Shown: one piece after another, positions 7,788-16,989 of the stretch
Layout of the letters: each line of letters opens with the position of its first letter
Numbering within the stretch: position 1 is the stretch's first letter
Origin: Anaerolineales bacterium
Lineage (GTDB): Bacteria > Chloroflexota > Anaerolineae > Anaerolineales > Villigracilaceae
Length of the DNA: 64,000 nucleotides
Assembly: GCA_030680795.1 (NCBI GenBank)
Contig: JAUXUL010000051.1
Span: 1-64,000 of the forward strand
Direction: 5' to 3'
Program-made: the position numbers and the translations under genes
Notes under the pieces: model-generated
The model's input: only the letters and a program-made list of their open reading frames with translations
The model's database searches: none
Told to the model about the DNA's origin: nothing

Positions 7788-9002
7788 ATGTCCAAATCTC
7801 AAAACCTAACATCCCCAACCTGGGGCACAAATACAAAACTGGTCGTCGCTCTCACCATTGTTGTGATTGTCGGCGCGTTACTCGTCAAATTTCAGTTCAT
7901 TATCACCCCGTTGTTGATTGCGCTTGTGCTTTCATATTTATTTCACCCAGTAGCAGATTTTTTTCAGAGGAAGCTGCGCTTCTCCTGGAATGCCTCCGTT
8001 GGCGTCATCTATCTTTTTATCATCATCCTGTTGCTGGGCTTGCTTACGCTCGGCGGGGTAGGCTTGGTGCAACAGATCCAAAGCCTGGTTATTATCTTGC
8101 AGGATGCGCTCAGAACTCTCCCGCAACTCATTGAGAATATTTCAGGGCAGGTGTATCAGTTTGGTCCATTCAAACTTGATTTCAGCGCAATGGACTTGAG
8201 CGACTTGAGCGCTCAAATCCTGGACATGGTACAACCTTTACTAAGCCGCACAGGTACATTGCTTGGAACCGTGGCAGGGAGCGCCGCAAACTTCATCGGC
8301 TGGACGTTGTTTGTCATCCTCGTCTCATACTTTGTATTGGCAGAAAGCCGCGGCTTGCGAAACCGCATAATCACAGTAGATATCCCCGGTTATACACAAG
8401 ATCTGGGCCGCCTCAGCCGCGAACTCGGGCGCATTTGGAATGCATTTTTACGCGGACAGATCATCATCTTCTTTCTCACTGTCATTGTGTACTTCACTGT
8501 GCTTAGCCTGTTAGGTGTGCGTAACGCCATTGGTCTTGCTTTCCTGGCCGGGCTTGCGCGTTTTGTCCCTTATGTCGGTCCGGCTGTTAATTGGGTGATA
8601 CTTGTCCTGGTGGCATATTTTCAAGCATATAAATTGTTCGGGCTCTCGCCCTTCTATTACACATTGCTTGTTCTGCTTATTGCACTTTTCATTGACCAGA
8701 TCTTCGATAATATTGTTTCACCCCGCATTCTTTCAGATGCGCTTAAAGTACACCCTGCCGCGGTGCTGGTGGCTGCCATCGTCGCTGCCAATTTGCTTGG
8801 CATTCTCGGTGTGGTTGTTGCTGCCCCCATTCTCGCCACCGCCACACTCTTATGGAAATACACCATGCGGAAAATGCTGGATATGGATTCCTGGCCCGAT
8901 GAGGAATTGCATCAATCGCCCCATCCCCCAGGATCGCGCCTCTTCGCTTCGATCAGCCGCTTCTTTCGTAAACTCAGCCTGAAACTAAAAAAGGGGAAAT
9001 GA
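7788..9002 (+). CDS. AI-2E family (PerM/TqsA-like) membrane transporter
   Basis: A 404-residue integral membrane protein with about eight hydrophobic segments. The family hallmarks are the N-terminal FIITPLLIALVLSYLFHPV, a soluble loop over residues ~95-165, GRIWNAFLRGQ, ARFVPYVGP (the conserved F-V/I-PY-x-GP motif), and the C-terminal NIVSPRILSDALKVHP. Members export or exchange small molecules: TqsA handles autoinducer-2, and others act as ion/proton antiporters. The family name alone does not fix the substrate. The C-terminus is cytoplasmic and Lys-rich. It is followed after 49 bases by a small acidic protein that may be co-transcribed. Confidence 0.85.
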   Translation: MSKSQNLTSPTWGTNTKLVVALTIVVIVGALLVKFQFIITPLLIALVLSYLFHPVADFFQRKLRFSWNASVGVIYLFIIILLLGLLTLGGVGLVQQIQSLVIILQDALRTLPQLIENISGQVYQFGPFKLDFSAMDLSDLSAQILDMVQPLLSRTGTLLGTVAGSAANFIGWTLFVILVSYFVLAESRGLRNRIITVDIPGYTQDLGRLSRELGRIWNAFLRGQIIIFFLTVIVYFTVLSLLGVRNAIGLAFLAGLARFVPYVGPAVNWVILVLVAYFQAYKLFGLSPFYYTLLVLLIALFIDQIFDNIVSPRILSDALKVHPAAVLVAAIVAANLLGILGVVVAAPILATATLLWKYTMRKMLDMDSWPDEELHQSPHPPGSRLFASISRFFRKLSLKLKKGK

Positions 9003-9051
9003 ATCCACCCGTTTCATTGTTTTATAAACCTTATCAACCAAGGAGAAAATC

Positions 9052-9234
9052 ATGACCAATAATAACAACGAACCCAGTACCAACACCATCGCAGAGACCG
9101 AAAACTTCCTCGCCTGGAAAGCCGAAGAACCCGATGGTGAAGTTACCTACCATATCGAATTGAACAATGTCACAGTCCACTTCTTTGAAGAAGAATGGAC
9201 TGAGTTCCTGCAGCTAGTGCGGGAATTAAAATAA
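9052..9234 (+). CDS. Small acidic protein of unknown function
   Basis: A 60-residue protein preceded by a strong ribosome-binding site (AAGGAG, 6 bases from the ATG). It is very acidic (ENFLAWKAEEPDGEVTYHIE) and ends HFFEEEWTEFLQLVRELK, a likely amphipathic helix. The middle (VTYHIELNNVTVHF) looks like two short strands. No family is recognised. Position suggests co-expression with the permease upstream, and a hairpin ends the unit. Confidence 0.7.
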   Translation: MTNNNNEPSTNTIAETENFLAWKAEEPDGEVTYHIELNNVTVHFFEEEWTEFLQLVRELK

Positions 9235-9238
9235 CAAA

Positions 9239-9269
9239 GACGGAGTCCGATAGCCTATCGGACTCCGTC
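9239..9269. terminator. Strong hairpin, probable terminator
   Basis: Near-perfect palindrome (GACGGAGTCCGATAG ... CTATCGGACTCCGTC) 4 bases after the stop of the small gene. No T run follows on the plus strand; the T-rich side is on the minus strand. It may act as a terminator or as an RNA-stabilising stem. Confidence 0.5.
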
Positions 9270-9291
9270 AAAAATACGTGGAGATTTTCGA

Positions 9292-11349
9292 ATGAAATTA
9301 TCTCGATTTTTATTTAGAGTGGGATTCAGCTTATCCATCGCATTTGCCATCAGTTTTTCTTCTGCCGTTATATATTTTGACTATTCCGGGTACACACAAA
9401 CCATAGATCGCTTCTCCCTTGTTGCTGTCCCTACACTTGCACTTGCATTTCTTCTTTATGAAATATCCCCCAAATTTTGGGCATGGTTCTCACAAAGACA
9501 GGTTGATATTCTGCTCTCGCTTGGCTTATTGGCCCTGCTTGCAGCAATCGAGACCGTGCTAACCGTCGGAACATCGCGTGTTTATTACCTCGGGACACTC
9601 GCATTTGCGCTTGCACTCTTCACCGTGATGCTGCCAGCCGCACAACCAATGGAACGCTTGCGCCTGGCTCATTCCACCTGGCATTATCTGATCGGATTTT
9701 TTTTGAGCTTATTTTTTACCTATGGAGCCATGGGATTTTTAAGCGGCACTCTGGATGGCAGATTTCACATCATTGGTTTTTCAATGACTCTCACCATCCT
9801 CGGCAGCCTCGCTGGATATTACCTCGTACGCCGCGCCGCACGATCCCTAAAGGATGGATTTCTCAGTAACGGGTTGAACATCTTTCTTGCTTTAATCCTT
9901 CCGGTATTTGTAGTGGTTATTTTTTATATAAGTACCCAGTTTCCATCCATGTTTCGCGCCTGGTACTTCCAAATTCCCACTGCATGGTTCGACCTATACC
10001 TGTCCAGCGCCATTGTTGCCGGAGCCTGGGGCATCCCAATACTTGAACAGATCGAGACACGAGGAATTTATCAATCCTTTAGTAAAACAAAAGCATTTTT
10101 ATTTATAAAAGAAAACCTACCCGGTATCTACGCAGGCGCAATGTTTTTCCTGGTTAATTTGGTGCTTGCCCGAGCCTTTAACCATCCTACCTTTAGTTTA
10201 AACAGCATCGTCTTTGAAGCTGATGCGGGACCCTGGTTAGCCATACTTGGTTATCCCGAAGGTTTTAATGTCAATCGGGCGGTACATCCACTTGTATTGA
10301 TCACCCTTCGTCCCTTCGTTCGTTTGATCGGCTTGTTTGTAGGGGAAAAATGGTTCCTGGCCCCCATGATCGCAATCGCGGCAATCAGCGGCTCAGCTGT
10401 GCTTATGGCGTGGATCTTTGTCAAACGCGCTGCTCAAAAAGATACCTATGCCTTCATCTTTGCAGTATTGCTCGGGACAAGCGCCTCGCACCTACTCTTC
10501 GGTTCACTCACTGAAACTTATGTATTTGGCATGGCCTCCCTCATCTTCTTTTTCCTGCTTATTCAGGCGGATGAAAAACGCTTCTCTGTTTTGGTGCCGG
10601 CAGGACTGCTCGTTTTTGGTATTGCCGTCACAAACCTCGCGCAAAGTATGATCGGCCTGTTCTTTAAGAAATTCGGCTTCAGGCGGCTCGTATATTATGG
10701 CGTCCTCCTCCTTGCAGCGGGAATTGCCCTGACTGCTTTTGTCAGCATGTTATATCCCGGCAATCAATCCTTCTTTTATGTGCCGCAGGATATTTCCTTT
10801 GAAGCTCGTTTTACACAACCAATTTATGCAGATCCGCTTGAAGGGGTGGTAAACCGCATAAAGATTGTAGGCAGAACCGTATTTTTATATGACGTGCTGG
10901 CTCCCACACCCATCGAAGTCTTTACAGGCAAACAGGCAGGCACCCCGATCATTAACCTCAAGACTTATCATTATAAAGATGACATTGTCGCATGGTACGA
11001 TGGTTTGGCAAATATCCCCCTTGTCCTCTGGTTTCTTTTACTCGTAGCATCCCTCATATTTTTTCTGAAAAATATTCGCTCTCAGGACACGCCGCTCCTG
11101 CTTGGCTTGCTGGGCAGCATTGCTTTTAATTATTTCCTGCATATGAATTATGGAACCGAGCTCTTCCTGTACACGCCCTATTGGACATTTCTGCTCGTCT
11201 TTTTCATCTCCGTTTCCCTCAAGGAACTGGCAGGATACCGCTGGCTCCATATCTCACTAACCGTTTTCCTTCTCATGCTCATGGCTAACAACGCCAGGTT
11301 CATGTTCATCATTTTACGCGGACTTTCCCCCTATTTTGGGTTTGAATAA
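9292..11349 (+). CDS. GT-C-like polytopic membrane protein, paralogue 1 (acidic pair lost)
   Basis: A 685-residue protein with many membrane segments along its whole length, related to the genes at 11419 and 15138. Shared blocks are FNHPTFSLNSIVFEADAG (about 296-313), VHPLVLITLRPFVRL, LLFGSLTETYVF, LHMNYGTELFLYTPYWTF and the C-terminal ELAGYRWLHISLTVFLLML. The layout of a long membrane N-terminus, a large outer loop with acidic residues and a conserved His-Pro resembles GT-C glycosyltransferases, which use lipid-linked sugars. That class is inferred. The Asp-Asp pair of the paralogues (DDIFFDADS) reads Asn304-Ser305 here, so this copy may be inactive or changed in function. GGAG lies 7 bases upstream of the ATG. 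Confidence 0.6.
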   Translation: MKLSRFLFRVGFSLSIAFAISFSSAVIYFDYSGYTQTIDRFSLVAVPTLALAFLLYEISPKFWAWFSQRQVDILLSLGLLALLAAIETVLTVGTSRVYYLGTLAFALALFTVMLPAAQPMERLRLAHSTWHYLIGFFLSLFFTYGAMGFLSGTLDGRFHIIGFSMTLTILGSLAGYYLVRRAARSLKDGFLSNGLNIFLALILPVFVVVIFYISTQFPSMFRAWYFQIPTAWFDLYLSSAIVAGAWGIPILEQIETRGIYQSFSKTKAFLFIKENLPGIYAGAMFFLVNLVLARAFNHPTFSLNSIVFEADAGPWLAILGYPEGFNVNRAVHPLVLITLRPFVRLIGLFVGEKWFLAPMIAIAAISGSAVLMAWIFVKRAAQKDTYAFIFAVLLGTSASHLLFGSLTETYVFGMASLIFFFLLIQADEKRFSVLVPAGLLVFGIAVTNLAQSMIGLFFKKFGFRRLVYYGVLLLAAGIALTAFVSMLYPGNQSFFYVPQDISFEARFTQPIYADPLEGVVNRIKIVGRTVFLYDVLAPTPIEVFTGKQAGTPIINLKTYHYKDDIVAWYDGLANIPLVLWFLLLVASLIFFLKNIRSQDTPLLLGLLGSIAFNYFLHMNYGTELFLYTPYWTFLLVFFISVSLKELAGYRWLHISLTVFLLMLMANNARFMFIILRGLSPYFGFE

Positions 11350-11363
11350 CTCCTTCCTAAACC

Positions 11364-11407
11364 TGCATTGACACCAGGGGTTTTCCGAACCCCCCGGTGC
11401 CAATGCA
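11364..11407. repeat. Long imperfect inverted repeat between two paralogues
   Basis: TGCATTGACACCAGGGGTT faces AACCCCCCGGTGCCAATGCA across a 5-base loop, a ~19-bp stem with two or three mismatches. It starts 14 bases after the first paralogue and ends 11 bases before the second one's ATG. It has no T run; it could be a processing/terminator stem or a small dispersed repeat. Confidence 0.6.
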
Positions 11408-11418
11408 AGGCACCAATA

Positions 11419-13452
11419 ATGACAAAACAATTTTTTATAAATATCAGACAAATATTCTTAAGCGCTGTGATCGGGGGCTCAGCATCATACGCCCTGGTTT
11501 ATTATTATTTTTATAATAACAATTTTTCGGCTACAGATCAGTTTTTCCTTTTTGCTGTCCCGGCGGTATCGGCAATGATTTGTGCATATTTTTTACTGCC
11601 GTTCATCGAAAAAACATTAATTCAATCGTCTGTTCTTACAAGGATAATTCTTTTAGTTTTTGCCCTGCTCTCAGCCTTAATGATTAAGGTACCGATATTA
11701 AGAGCAGTGGATTTATTTTCCGCCTCTGTGTTCATCTCTTTGCTGGCTGTTTTCTTTGCTGGGACCGTTCCCGCCGCCCCTTTCCTCCAAAAAGTGATTG
11801 GTACAAAAAATCTCCCCCGCCTGCTTTTTGGGTGGGCATTTTCAACTATCATCATTTATATCATCACGGGTTTTCTAGATAACTATTACAGCAATTTTAT
11901 TGAAATTGTATTTATCGCCCTGACATTGCATTTATTAATCGGACCAACGGGATATCTTCTTGTTAAGAGACTCGGGGATTTCGCAAAGCAAAACAAAATT
12001 GATTTTATACTTACCCTCGCTTTATTTCTGGTGTTATTTATGTTTACTGGCATAACATTTCAATACGGCAAACAATCCCCTGTGCTATTCACCCCCGAGT
12101 ATTTTTTGCTGGACCAAAGCTTGCTCCCTGCTTTTGGGGTTGTAAGCGTGCTTATTATCCCCTGGCAGGCGTGGATTCTTTTCAAACTCGAATCTCTCGG
12201 CATTCGTGAAAAAATAAAAAGCACGAAGCTATATGTATATATAGATGAAAATCTGGCAGGAGTGGTGCTCGCCCTGGCTTTCTTTGCGATCTACCTCCTG
12301 ATCGCAACTGTTCTTAATCATCCACGGTTTGATGTTGACGATATTTTTTTCGACGCTGACAGCTTGAACTGGCGACTTCGCCTCACTACGGATAACTGGC
12401 AGGATTACTATTGGAGATCCGTACACCCGTTTGTCTTATTACTCCTCAAACCGCTCATTGACTTGGCTGCCATACTGCTTAGGGGCGATAAATTGTTCGG
12501 GGCTTATATTGTGGTCGCAACTGGCGGAGCATTATCCGTTTTCCTGTCCTGGAAATTTATAAAAGGAGTCACTGGAAACGTTGTTTATGCCTCATTGGTC
12601 GCTTCCATACTTGGTTTATCTGCGTCCCACATAATTTTCGGATCATTAATTGAGACCTATATTTTTTCAGCCGCAAGCTTGTTATTATTCTATTTGCTTT
12701 TGCTGGAAGGAAGACCCCTTTCTGCATTGGTTCTGGCAAGCCTGCCAGCCATAGGCATTACACTCTCAAATTTCGCCCAAAATGCGCTTGCCCTTTTTAC
12801 GGTTAAAACAAACCTAAAGGTGATCCTTCGTTTTGTTCCAGTAGTTTTGGTATTGCTTGTTCAACTCAGTTTATTGAACAATCTCTTCTTTCCAGGCGCG
12901 CATCCTTTTTTCTTTATCCCGTCCGCGCTGCTTGCTGAAGAACAGAATATCTTTCCCCTTAACGCTCTTCGGATACAGGCGGTTACAAGAGCCTTTTTGT
13001 TCCATAATGTGGTTGCGCCAACCCCTATTTTATACACCGGTGATATTCCCTTTACGCAATTCAGATTCTTCAAACCTGAAATCAACAAGCTCAGCGTATA
13101 CGATACATATCTACAAACATTTACTGCATGGTTCTGGCTGGTATTGATACTACTTGGTATTGCGACTTTTTTGATAAATTACAAAAAATACAATTCCAAC
13201 AGGTTATCCCTGGCTTTGATTGGATGTATGTTATTAAATATTGGGCTCCACCTTAGATATGGCAAGGAATTATTCCTATACTCACCCAATTGGACTTATG
13301 CGCTTATCCTCCTGCTGGGGCTGGCATGGCAGGGATTTGCAAAAGACAGGTGGTTCCAGGTCACCTTGTTAATCTTCGTGGTCTTTCTAATGATTAACAA
13401 TAGCCTGTTGTTGGGCACGATTTTTGGCGTACTGGAGCCTTACTTCAATTAA
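11419..13452 (+). CDS. GT-C-like polytopic membrane protein, paralogue 2
   Basis: A 677-residue multi-pass membrane protein of the same family as its upstream neighbour. The N-terminal ~270 residues match paralogue 1 in layout (TDQFFLFAVPAV versus IDRFSLVAVPTL). The conserved loop is FDVDDIFFDADSLNWRLR (Asp307-Asp308), followed by SVHPFVLLLLKPL, IIFGSLIETYIF, LHLRYGKELFLYSPNWTYAL and LAWQGFAKDRWFQVTLL. Two acidic residues in the first large loop are the usual catalytic or metal-binding feature of GT-C enzymes; the sugar and acceptor are unknown. ATG 11419 is chosen over an upstream TTG at 11368 because the TTG lies inside the inverted repeat. The gene runs tail to tail into the GT39-like gene, 7 bases apart. 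Confidence 0.65.
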   Translation: MTKQFFINIRQIFLSAVIGGSASYALVYYYFYNNNFSATDQFFLFAVPAVSAMICAYFLLPFIEKTLIQSSVLTRIILLVFALLSALMIKVPILRAVDLFSASVFISLLAVFFAGTVPAAPFLQKVIGTKNLPRLLFGWAFSTIIIYIITGFLDNYYSNFIEIVFIALTLHLLIGPTGYLLVKRLGDFAKQNKIDFILTLALFLVLFMFTGITFQYGKQSPVLFTPEYFLLDQSLLPAFGVVSVLIIPWQAWILFKLESLGIREKIKSTKLYVYIDENLAGVVLALAFFAIYLLIATVLNHPRFDVDDIFFDADSLNWRLRLTTDNWQDYYWRSVHPFVLLLLKPLIDLAAILLRGDKLFGAYIVVATGGALSVFLSWKFIKGVTGNVVYASLVASILGLSASHIIFGSLIETYIFSAASLLLFYLLLLEGRPLSALVLASLPAIGITLSNFAQNALALFTVKTNLKVILRFVPVVLVLLVQLSLLNNLFFPGAHPFFFIPSALLAEEQNIFPLNALRIQAVTRAFLFHNVVAPTPILYTGDIPFTQFRFFKPEINKLSVYDTYLQTFTAWFWLVLILLGIATFLINYKKYNSNRLSLALIGCMLLNIGLHLRYGKELFLYSPNWTYALILLLGLAWQGFAKDRWFQVTLLIFVVFLMINNSLLLGTIFGVLEPYFN

Positions 13453-13459
13453 TCCCCCT

Positions 13460-15037
13460 TTATTTCGGCAGGTACACCAGGAATTTTTCAAACTTCTTGT
13501 CCTTATATTCAACATCAGAAACAGGCGGATTCTCTTTTAGTACAAGAACATAAACAGCGCTTGGGTCTTCCGCACAATCTGTAAGGCTGAAGCGATAATT
13601 TTTTAGAGCGAGCGGAGTCCGGGCAGGGTCAGCAGGGTCAAGCGGATTAATCCACTCAAGCTGGTCAAGATACTCCGAGGGATGATACTGCTGAGTCAAC
13701 AGTACATAAATATATAAGGAATACCTTTGCTCTGAAAAACAAATCAGGGAATCACTTTGTTCGGTTGCAAACTCAATCGCAGGGATGATCCCGTCATTAA
13801 AAATTCCACTTGCCCGCTTTCGATATTCATCGCCATGATATGCCTGATTAAATAGAATAAATCCGACTGAGAAGACCAATACTGTAATTGGCAGCGTCAG
13901 TGGGACATACTTTTCCAGTTTCACAATAAGGACTGCAACGCAAAGGAGTATGGGTGTGAAAATTAGATTGATACGCGTCAAATTTACTGGGTGCAAAATT
14001 CCTATCGTCAGTGAAGCAACCACCCAGGATAACAAGAACCAGCGTTCAACCCGGGTCTCCCGATTCGCTGTAAAAGGCAGGGTTAGAATAAACCCAGCTG
14101 CCGCAAGTGGAAGTGTGAACTTGTAAAAATATCCGAAGGGAGCGACGAAATTCCAGGGAAATGCATCCTCTTGTATCCAAAGTACCTTAAACATAATTGC
14201 GGCATTTTCCCTAATCGCGTTCAACGGATTTTCGCCGAAAACAGCTGCCATGGTTTCATAACGCGCCTCCACGGGCAGGCTCGGGATGGTAACTGAGCCT
14301 AAACGCAAAGTATCCAGATGAAGGGTATTAACTGCAATAAACAAAACAATAGGAACAGCAATCAACGAAAAAACGATCAGACCTGTGACTGTCTGTAATA
14401 CCGACATGCGCTTTGAATAAACCAAGACTGGGATAACCAGCAAAAGAAAGACAGGCACACCGACATAGGCAGTCCCATAACCATACAGGCATAACGCAAA
14501 AAACACAAATGAGACCAGAAACCACCAATTTTTAGGATTTGATATCAATAGGGCTGTAAAGCCGGCCAAAAAGAAAAAAGGCATGATGTTTGATTCAACC
14601 GCCCAACGTGAATTGACAATATGCCAGGGTGAAATTGCCAAGAAGAACATGGCGATCAGGGCGAATTTCCTCCCCAGCAGCCGTTTGCTTGCAATGAATA
14701 TCAGTGGAAGTGAAAGAATGCCAGATAGGAGCATCGGAAGCCGGACCGATGCAGCGTTAATCCCTTGCAATGCCACAAACGGAATTAACATATAGGCATA
14801 AAGCGCATTTTGCCCGCTGCCCCAGGAGATCAAATGAACAGGGTAAGACATTCCATTTCTGTCCATACCGAACTTGTAAATGTAATAGGACTCCACCCCA
14901 ATGGAGGCCTCGTCTGGGTTTAAACCAGGCGGAAGCGAGCCAAACTCCCACACACGGGCAAATATCCCAATCGCCAGAATGGCGATAAAAAGCAGGTGGG
15001 CGTTATATTTTGAAAAAGTGACAACTAATCTGTTCAT
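13460..15037 (-). CDS. Glycosyltransferase family 39-like membrane protein
   Basis: A 525-residue polytopic protein of the PMT/ArnT-like GT-C group, which transfers sugars from polyprenyl-phosphate donors to proteins or lipids on the outer face of the membrane. The first outer loop carries the hallmark acidic pair in PPGLNPDEASIGVESYYI (Asp-Glu at about residues 41-42), followed by RLPMLLSGILSLPLIFI, LAISPWHIVNSRWAVESN, and a soluble C-terminal part after the last membrane helix (EYLDQLEWINPLDPADPART). Acceptor and sugar cannot be read from sequence. It is divergent from the gene at 15138 and convergent with that at 11419, which fits a small surface-glycosylation locus together with the three GT-C-like paralogues. 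Confidence 0.75.
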   Translation of the reverse strand: MNRLVVTFSKYNAHLLFIAILAIGIFARVWEFGSLPPGLNPDEASIGVESYYIYKFGMDRNGMSYPVHLISWGSGQNALYAYMLIPFVALQGINAASVRLPMLLSGILSLPLIFIASKRLLGRKFALIAMFFLAISPWHIVNSRWAVESNIMPFFFLAGFTALLISNPKNWWFLVSFVFFALCLYGYGTAYVGVPVFLLLVIPVLVYSKRMSVLQTVTGLIVFSLIAVPIVLFIAVNTLHLDTLRLGSVTIPSLPVEARYETMAAVFGENPLNAIRENAAIMFKVLWIQEDAFPWNFVAPFGYFYKFTLPLAAAGFILTLPFTANRETRVERWFLLSWVVASLTIGILHPVNLTRINLIFTPILLCVAVLIVKLEKYVPLTLPITVLVFSVGFILFNQAYHGDEYRKRASGIFNDGIIPAIEFATEQSDSLICFSEQRYSLYIYVLLTQQYHPSEYLDQLEWINPLDPADPARTPLALKNYRFSLTDCAEDPSAVYVLVLKENPPVSDVEYKDKKFEKFLVYLPK

Positions 15038-15137
15038 GCGAATTTCTGGTCCCGCTTGAATTATATTTTATAATCCATATTATGTATAACTTCATTTGTA
15101 ATTCACTCCACCTGCCAAAACCAGAGGGGATTGATTC

Positions 15138-16787
15138 GTGAGACTAACAAGCAAACGTCTCATCCTGGCCTGGTTGATCAGTGCCCCGTTTGGCTATTTT
15201 GGAATGGGCTACTTGAGTAATTTTTATTCCACTCCTTTTGGATTTACTCTGGTTGCATTGGTTCTTCATTTTGGCATGCTTTTATTTTTGTACCTGACAC
15301 TTCCAATGGTGAATTTACGGCTTCAATCCAAACCCTTTGACATGGGTATTGCCTTAGCCTTGTTCATTGCCCTATCTGCTCTCGTGTGGACCCTGTTCAA
15401 TATGGCCGGGCAATTTCCAAGTCTGTTTGATGCGGCTTTTTATCATCTTGAGGCAGACCAGTTCATTTACTTTGCGATTGCGTTTATCCTTTCCCTGCTA
15501 TTAACTGGGTGGGCGTTGTCTTTTGTAGAAGAACAAAAAATAAATCAACCTCGTCTCCATAAATATGTGGGTGAAAACCTGGCTGGCCTGGCAGTTGCTG
15601 CATTTTTCTTTTCGATATACCTGATCTCTGTATCCATATTCAACCAGCCCGCATTCAATAGCGACGACATATTCTTTGACGCAGATAGCAACCTGTGGCG
15701 CTGGCGTTTTGCAACGGCAGATTACCGTGATTATTACTGGCGCCCCGTACATCCTTTTGTGCTGATCATTATCCGCCCATTGGTGGCGCTGATTGCTTTC
15801 TTCCTTAAAGGCAACGCCCTTCATGCCACTTTCGTACTGGTTGCTTTTACCGGCGCGTTCTGTGTTTTTCTGGTCTGGTATTTTGTAAAGCAGGTGCTCG
15901 GCAATTCGTTGTATGCACTTCTGATCGCATCTTTATTTGGCGCATCTACAGCCCAACTTGTGTTTAGTTCGCTGATCGAGACATATATTTTTTTAACCGC
16001 AACAGCCCTGATTTTCCTCATTTTTTTACTCAAGGACAAGCCGCTCTTCGTCCTGGTTGTCACCGGTGTCATCGCCTTTGGCATTACCATCTCGAATTTT
16101 GGTCAAACTATCATCGCGCATCTGCTTATCAAGCGTGACATCAAACAATGGGTCAAATACGGTTTGATCGTTGCTGCGCTGGTTGTCCCATTAACCCTGC
16201 TGAATAATTTTGTGTATCCAAATTCCCAACCATATTTTTTTGATCTCTCCTCCTATGAAGGTGAAGGACACAATTCTTTTCCCCCAAGCATTCAGCGTGG
16301 TGAGTATTTAGCGCGCGTGATGTTCCTGCACAGCATTGTTGCCCCTGAACCTCTCATCCTTGAAGAAGAGATACCCTTCCTGAAAGTCTGGATGTTCAGG
16401 GCTTCGATCAAAAAAGATCCCATGCGCCTGGCAGAATATACAAACTGGTTCGGCACTTCGGTTGCGTTGATTTGGTTTGCTTTGATGTTGGCGGGTGGAT
16501 TGTTATTCCTGAAAAACCTTGGAAAGCAGGATAACCGCTTACAATTTACCTTCATCTTGATTCTGTTATTCAATTTTGTGCTTCACCTGCGGTACGGAAA
16601 GGATGTTTTCCTTTATTCAACCAATTGGACTTATGCCGTCATTTTATTCCTTGCCCTGGCGTGGCGGGAACTCGCCAATAAAAGGTGGTTTCAAATTTCC
16701 CTGCTTGTGTTTATTGCGCTTCTGCTTGTGAATAATTCGCAGTTGATATATACCATGTTGAGCGCTTCGGCTTTGCATATCAAATGA
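15138..16787 (+). CDS. GT-C-like polytopic membrane protein, paralogue 3 (short form)
   Basis: A 549-residue member of the same family as the genes at 9292 and 11419, lacking about the first 130 residues of those. The conserved loop is FNSDDIFFDADSNLWRWR (Asp176-Asp177), then PVHPFVLIIIRPLVAL, LVFSSLIETYIF, LHLRYGKDVFLYSTNWTYAV and LAWRELANKRWFQISLL. It is closer to paralogue 2 than to paralogue 1. The likely start is GTG, with AGAGGGGA about 7 bases upstream. It is probably an outer-face sugar or lipid transferase, by inference from the GT-C-like layout. Confidence 0.6.
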   Translation: MRLTSKRLILAWLISAPFGYFGMGYLSNFYSTPFGFTLVALVLHFGMLLFLYLTLPMVNLRLQSKPFDMGIALALFIALSALVWTLFNMAGQFPSLFDAAFYHLEADQFIYFAIAFILSLLLTGWALSFVEEQKINQPRLHKYVGENLAGLAVAAFFFSIYLISVSIFNQPAFNSDDIFFDADSNLWRWRFATADYRDYYWRPVHPFVLIIIRPLVALIAFFLKGNALHATFVLVAFTGAFCVFLVWYFVKQVLGNSLYALLIASLFGASTAQLVFSSLIETYIFLTATALIFLIFLLKDKPLFVLVVTGVIAFGITISNFGQTIIAHLLIKRDIKQWVKYGLIVAALVVPLTLLNNFVYPNSQPYFFDLSSYEGEGHNSFPPSIQRGEYLARVMFLHSIVAPEPLILEEEIPFLKVWMFRASIKKDPMRLAEYTNWFGTSVALIWFALMLAGGLLFLKNLGKQDNRLQFTFILILLFNFVLHLRYGKDVFLYSTNWTYAVILFLALAWRELANKRWFQISLLVFIALLLVNNSQLIYTMLSASALHIK

Positions 16788-16872
16788 CCGTCATTGGTCC
16801 GTAAACTCCGCGTCTTTCCTTCGACAGGTCTAGGATACCGTCTCTGCCACTCCTAGCGGGACAATGAAAGAG

Positions 16873-16903
16873 AACGGATATCATTGTGACATCCGTTTTT
16901 TTT
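16873..16903 (+). terminator. Intrinsic terminator after paralogue 3
   Basis: AACGGAT ... ATCCGTT stem followed by a run of eight T on the plus strand. Confidence 0.8.
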
Positions 16904-16906
16904 CAT

Positions 16907-16984
16907 TTACTTCCCCAACCTCGCTCTTTCCTCTTCAATCGCACTCTCCTCCAACTTCTTGCCATTGCACGGCACTTCGTAAAC
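16907..16984 (-). pseudogene. Duplicated 3' end of a metG gene
   Basis: Directly downstream of the metG stop, another frame reads KKLEESAIEEERARLGK-stop. This parallels the true metG C-terminus KKLDESVINEERARLGQ-stop. The codons differ at many places, so it is an old duplication or the tail of a second, lost metG copy. There is no start or upstream body; only about 25 codons survive (beginning VYEVPCNG). Confidence 0.7.
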
Positions 16985-16989
16985 AGCGG

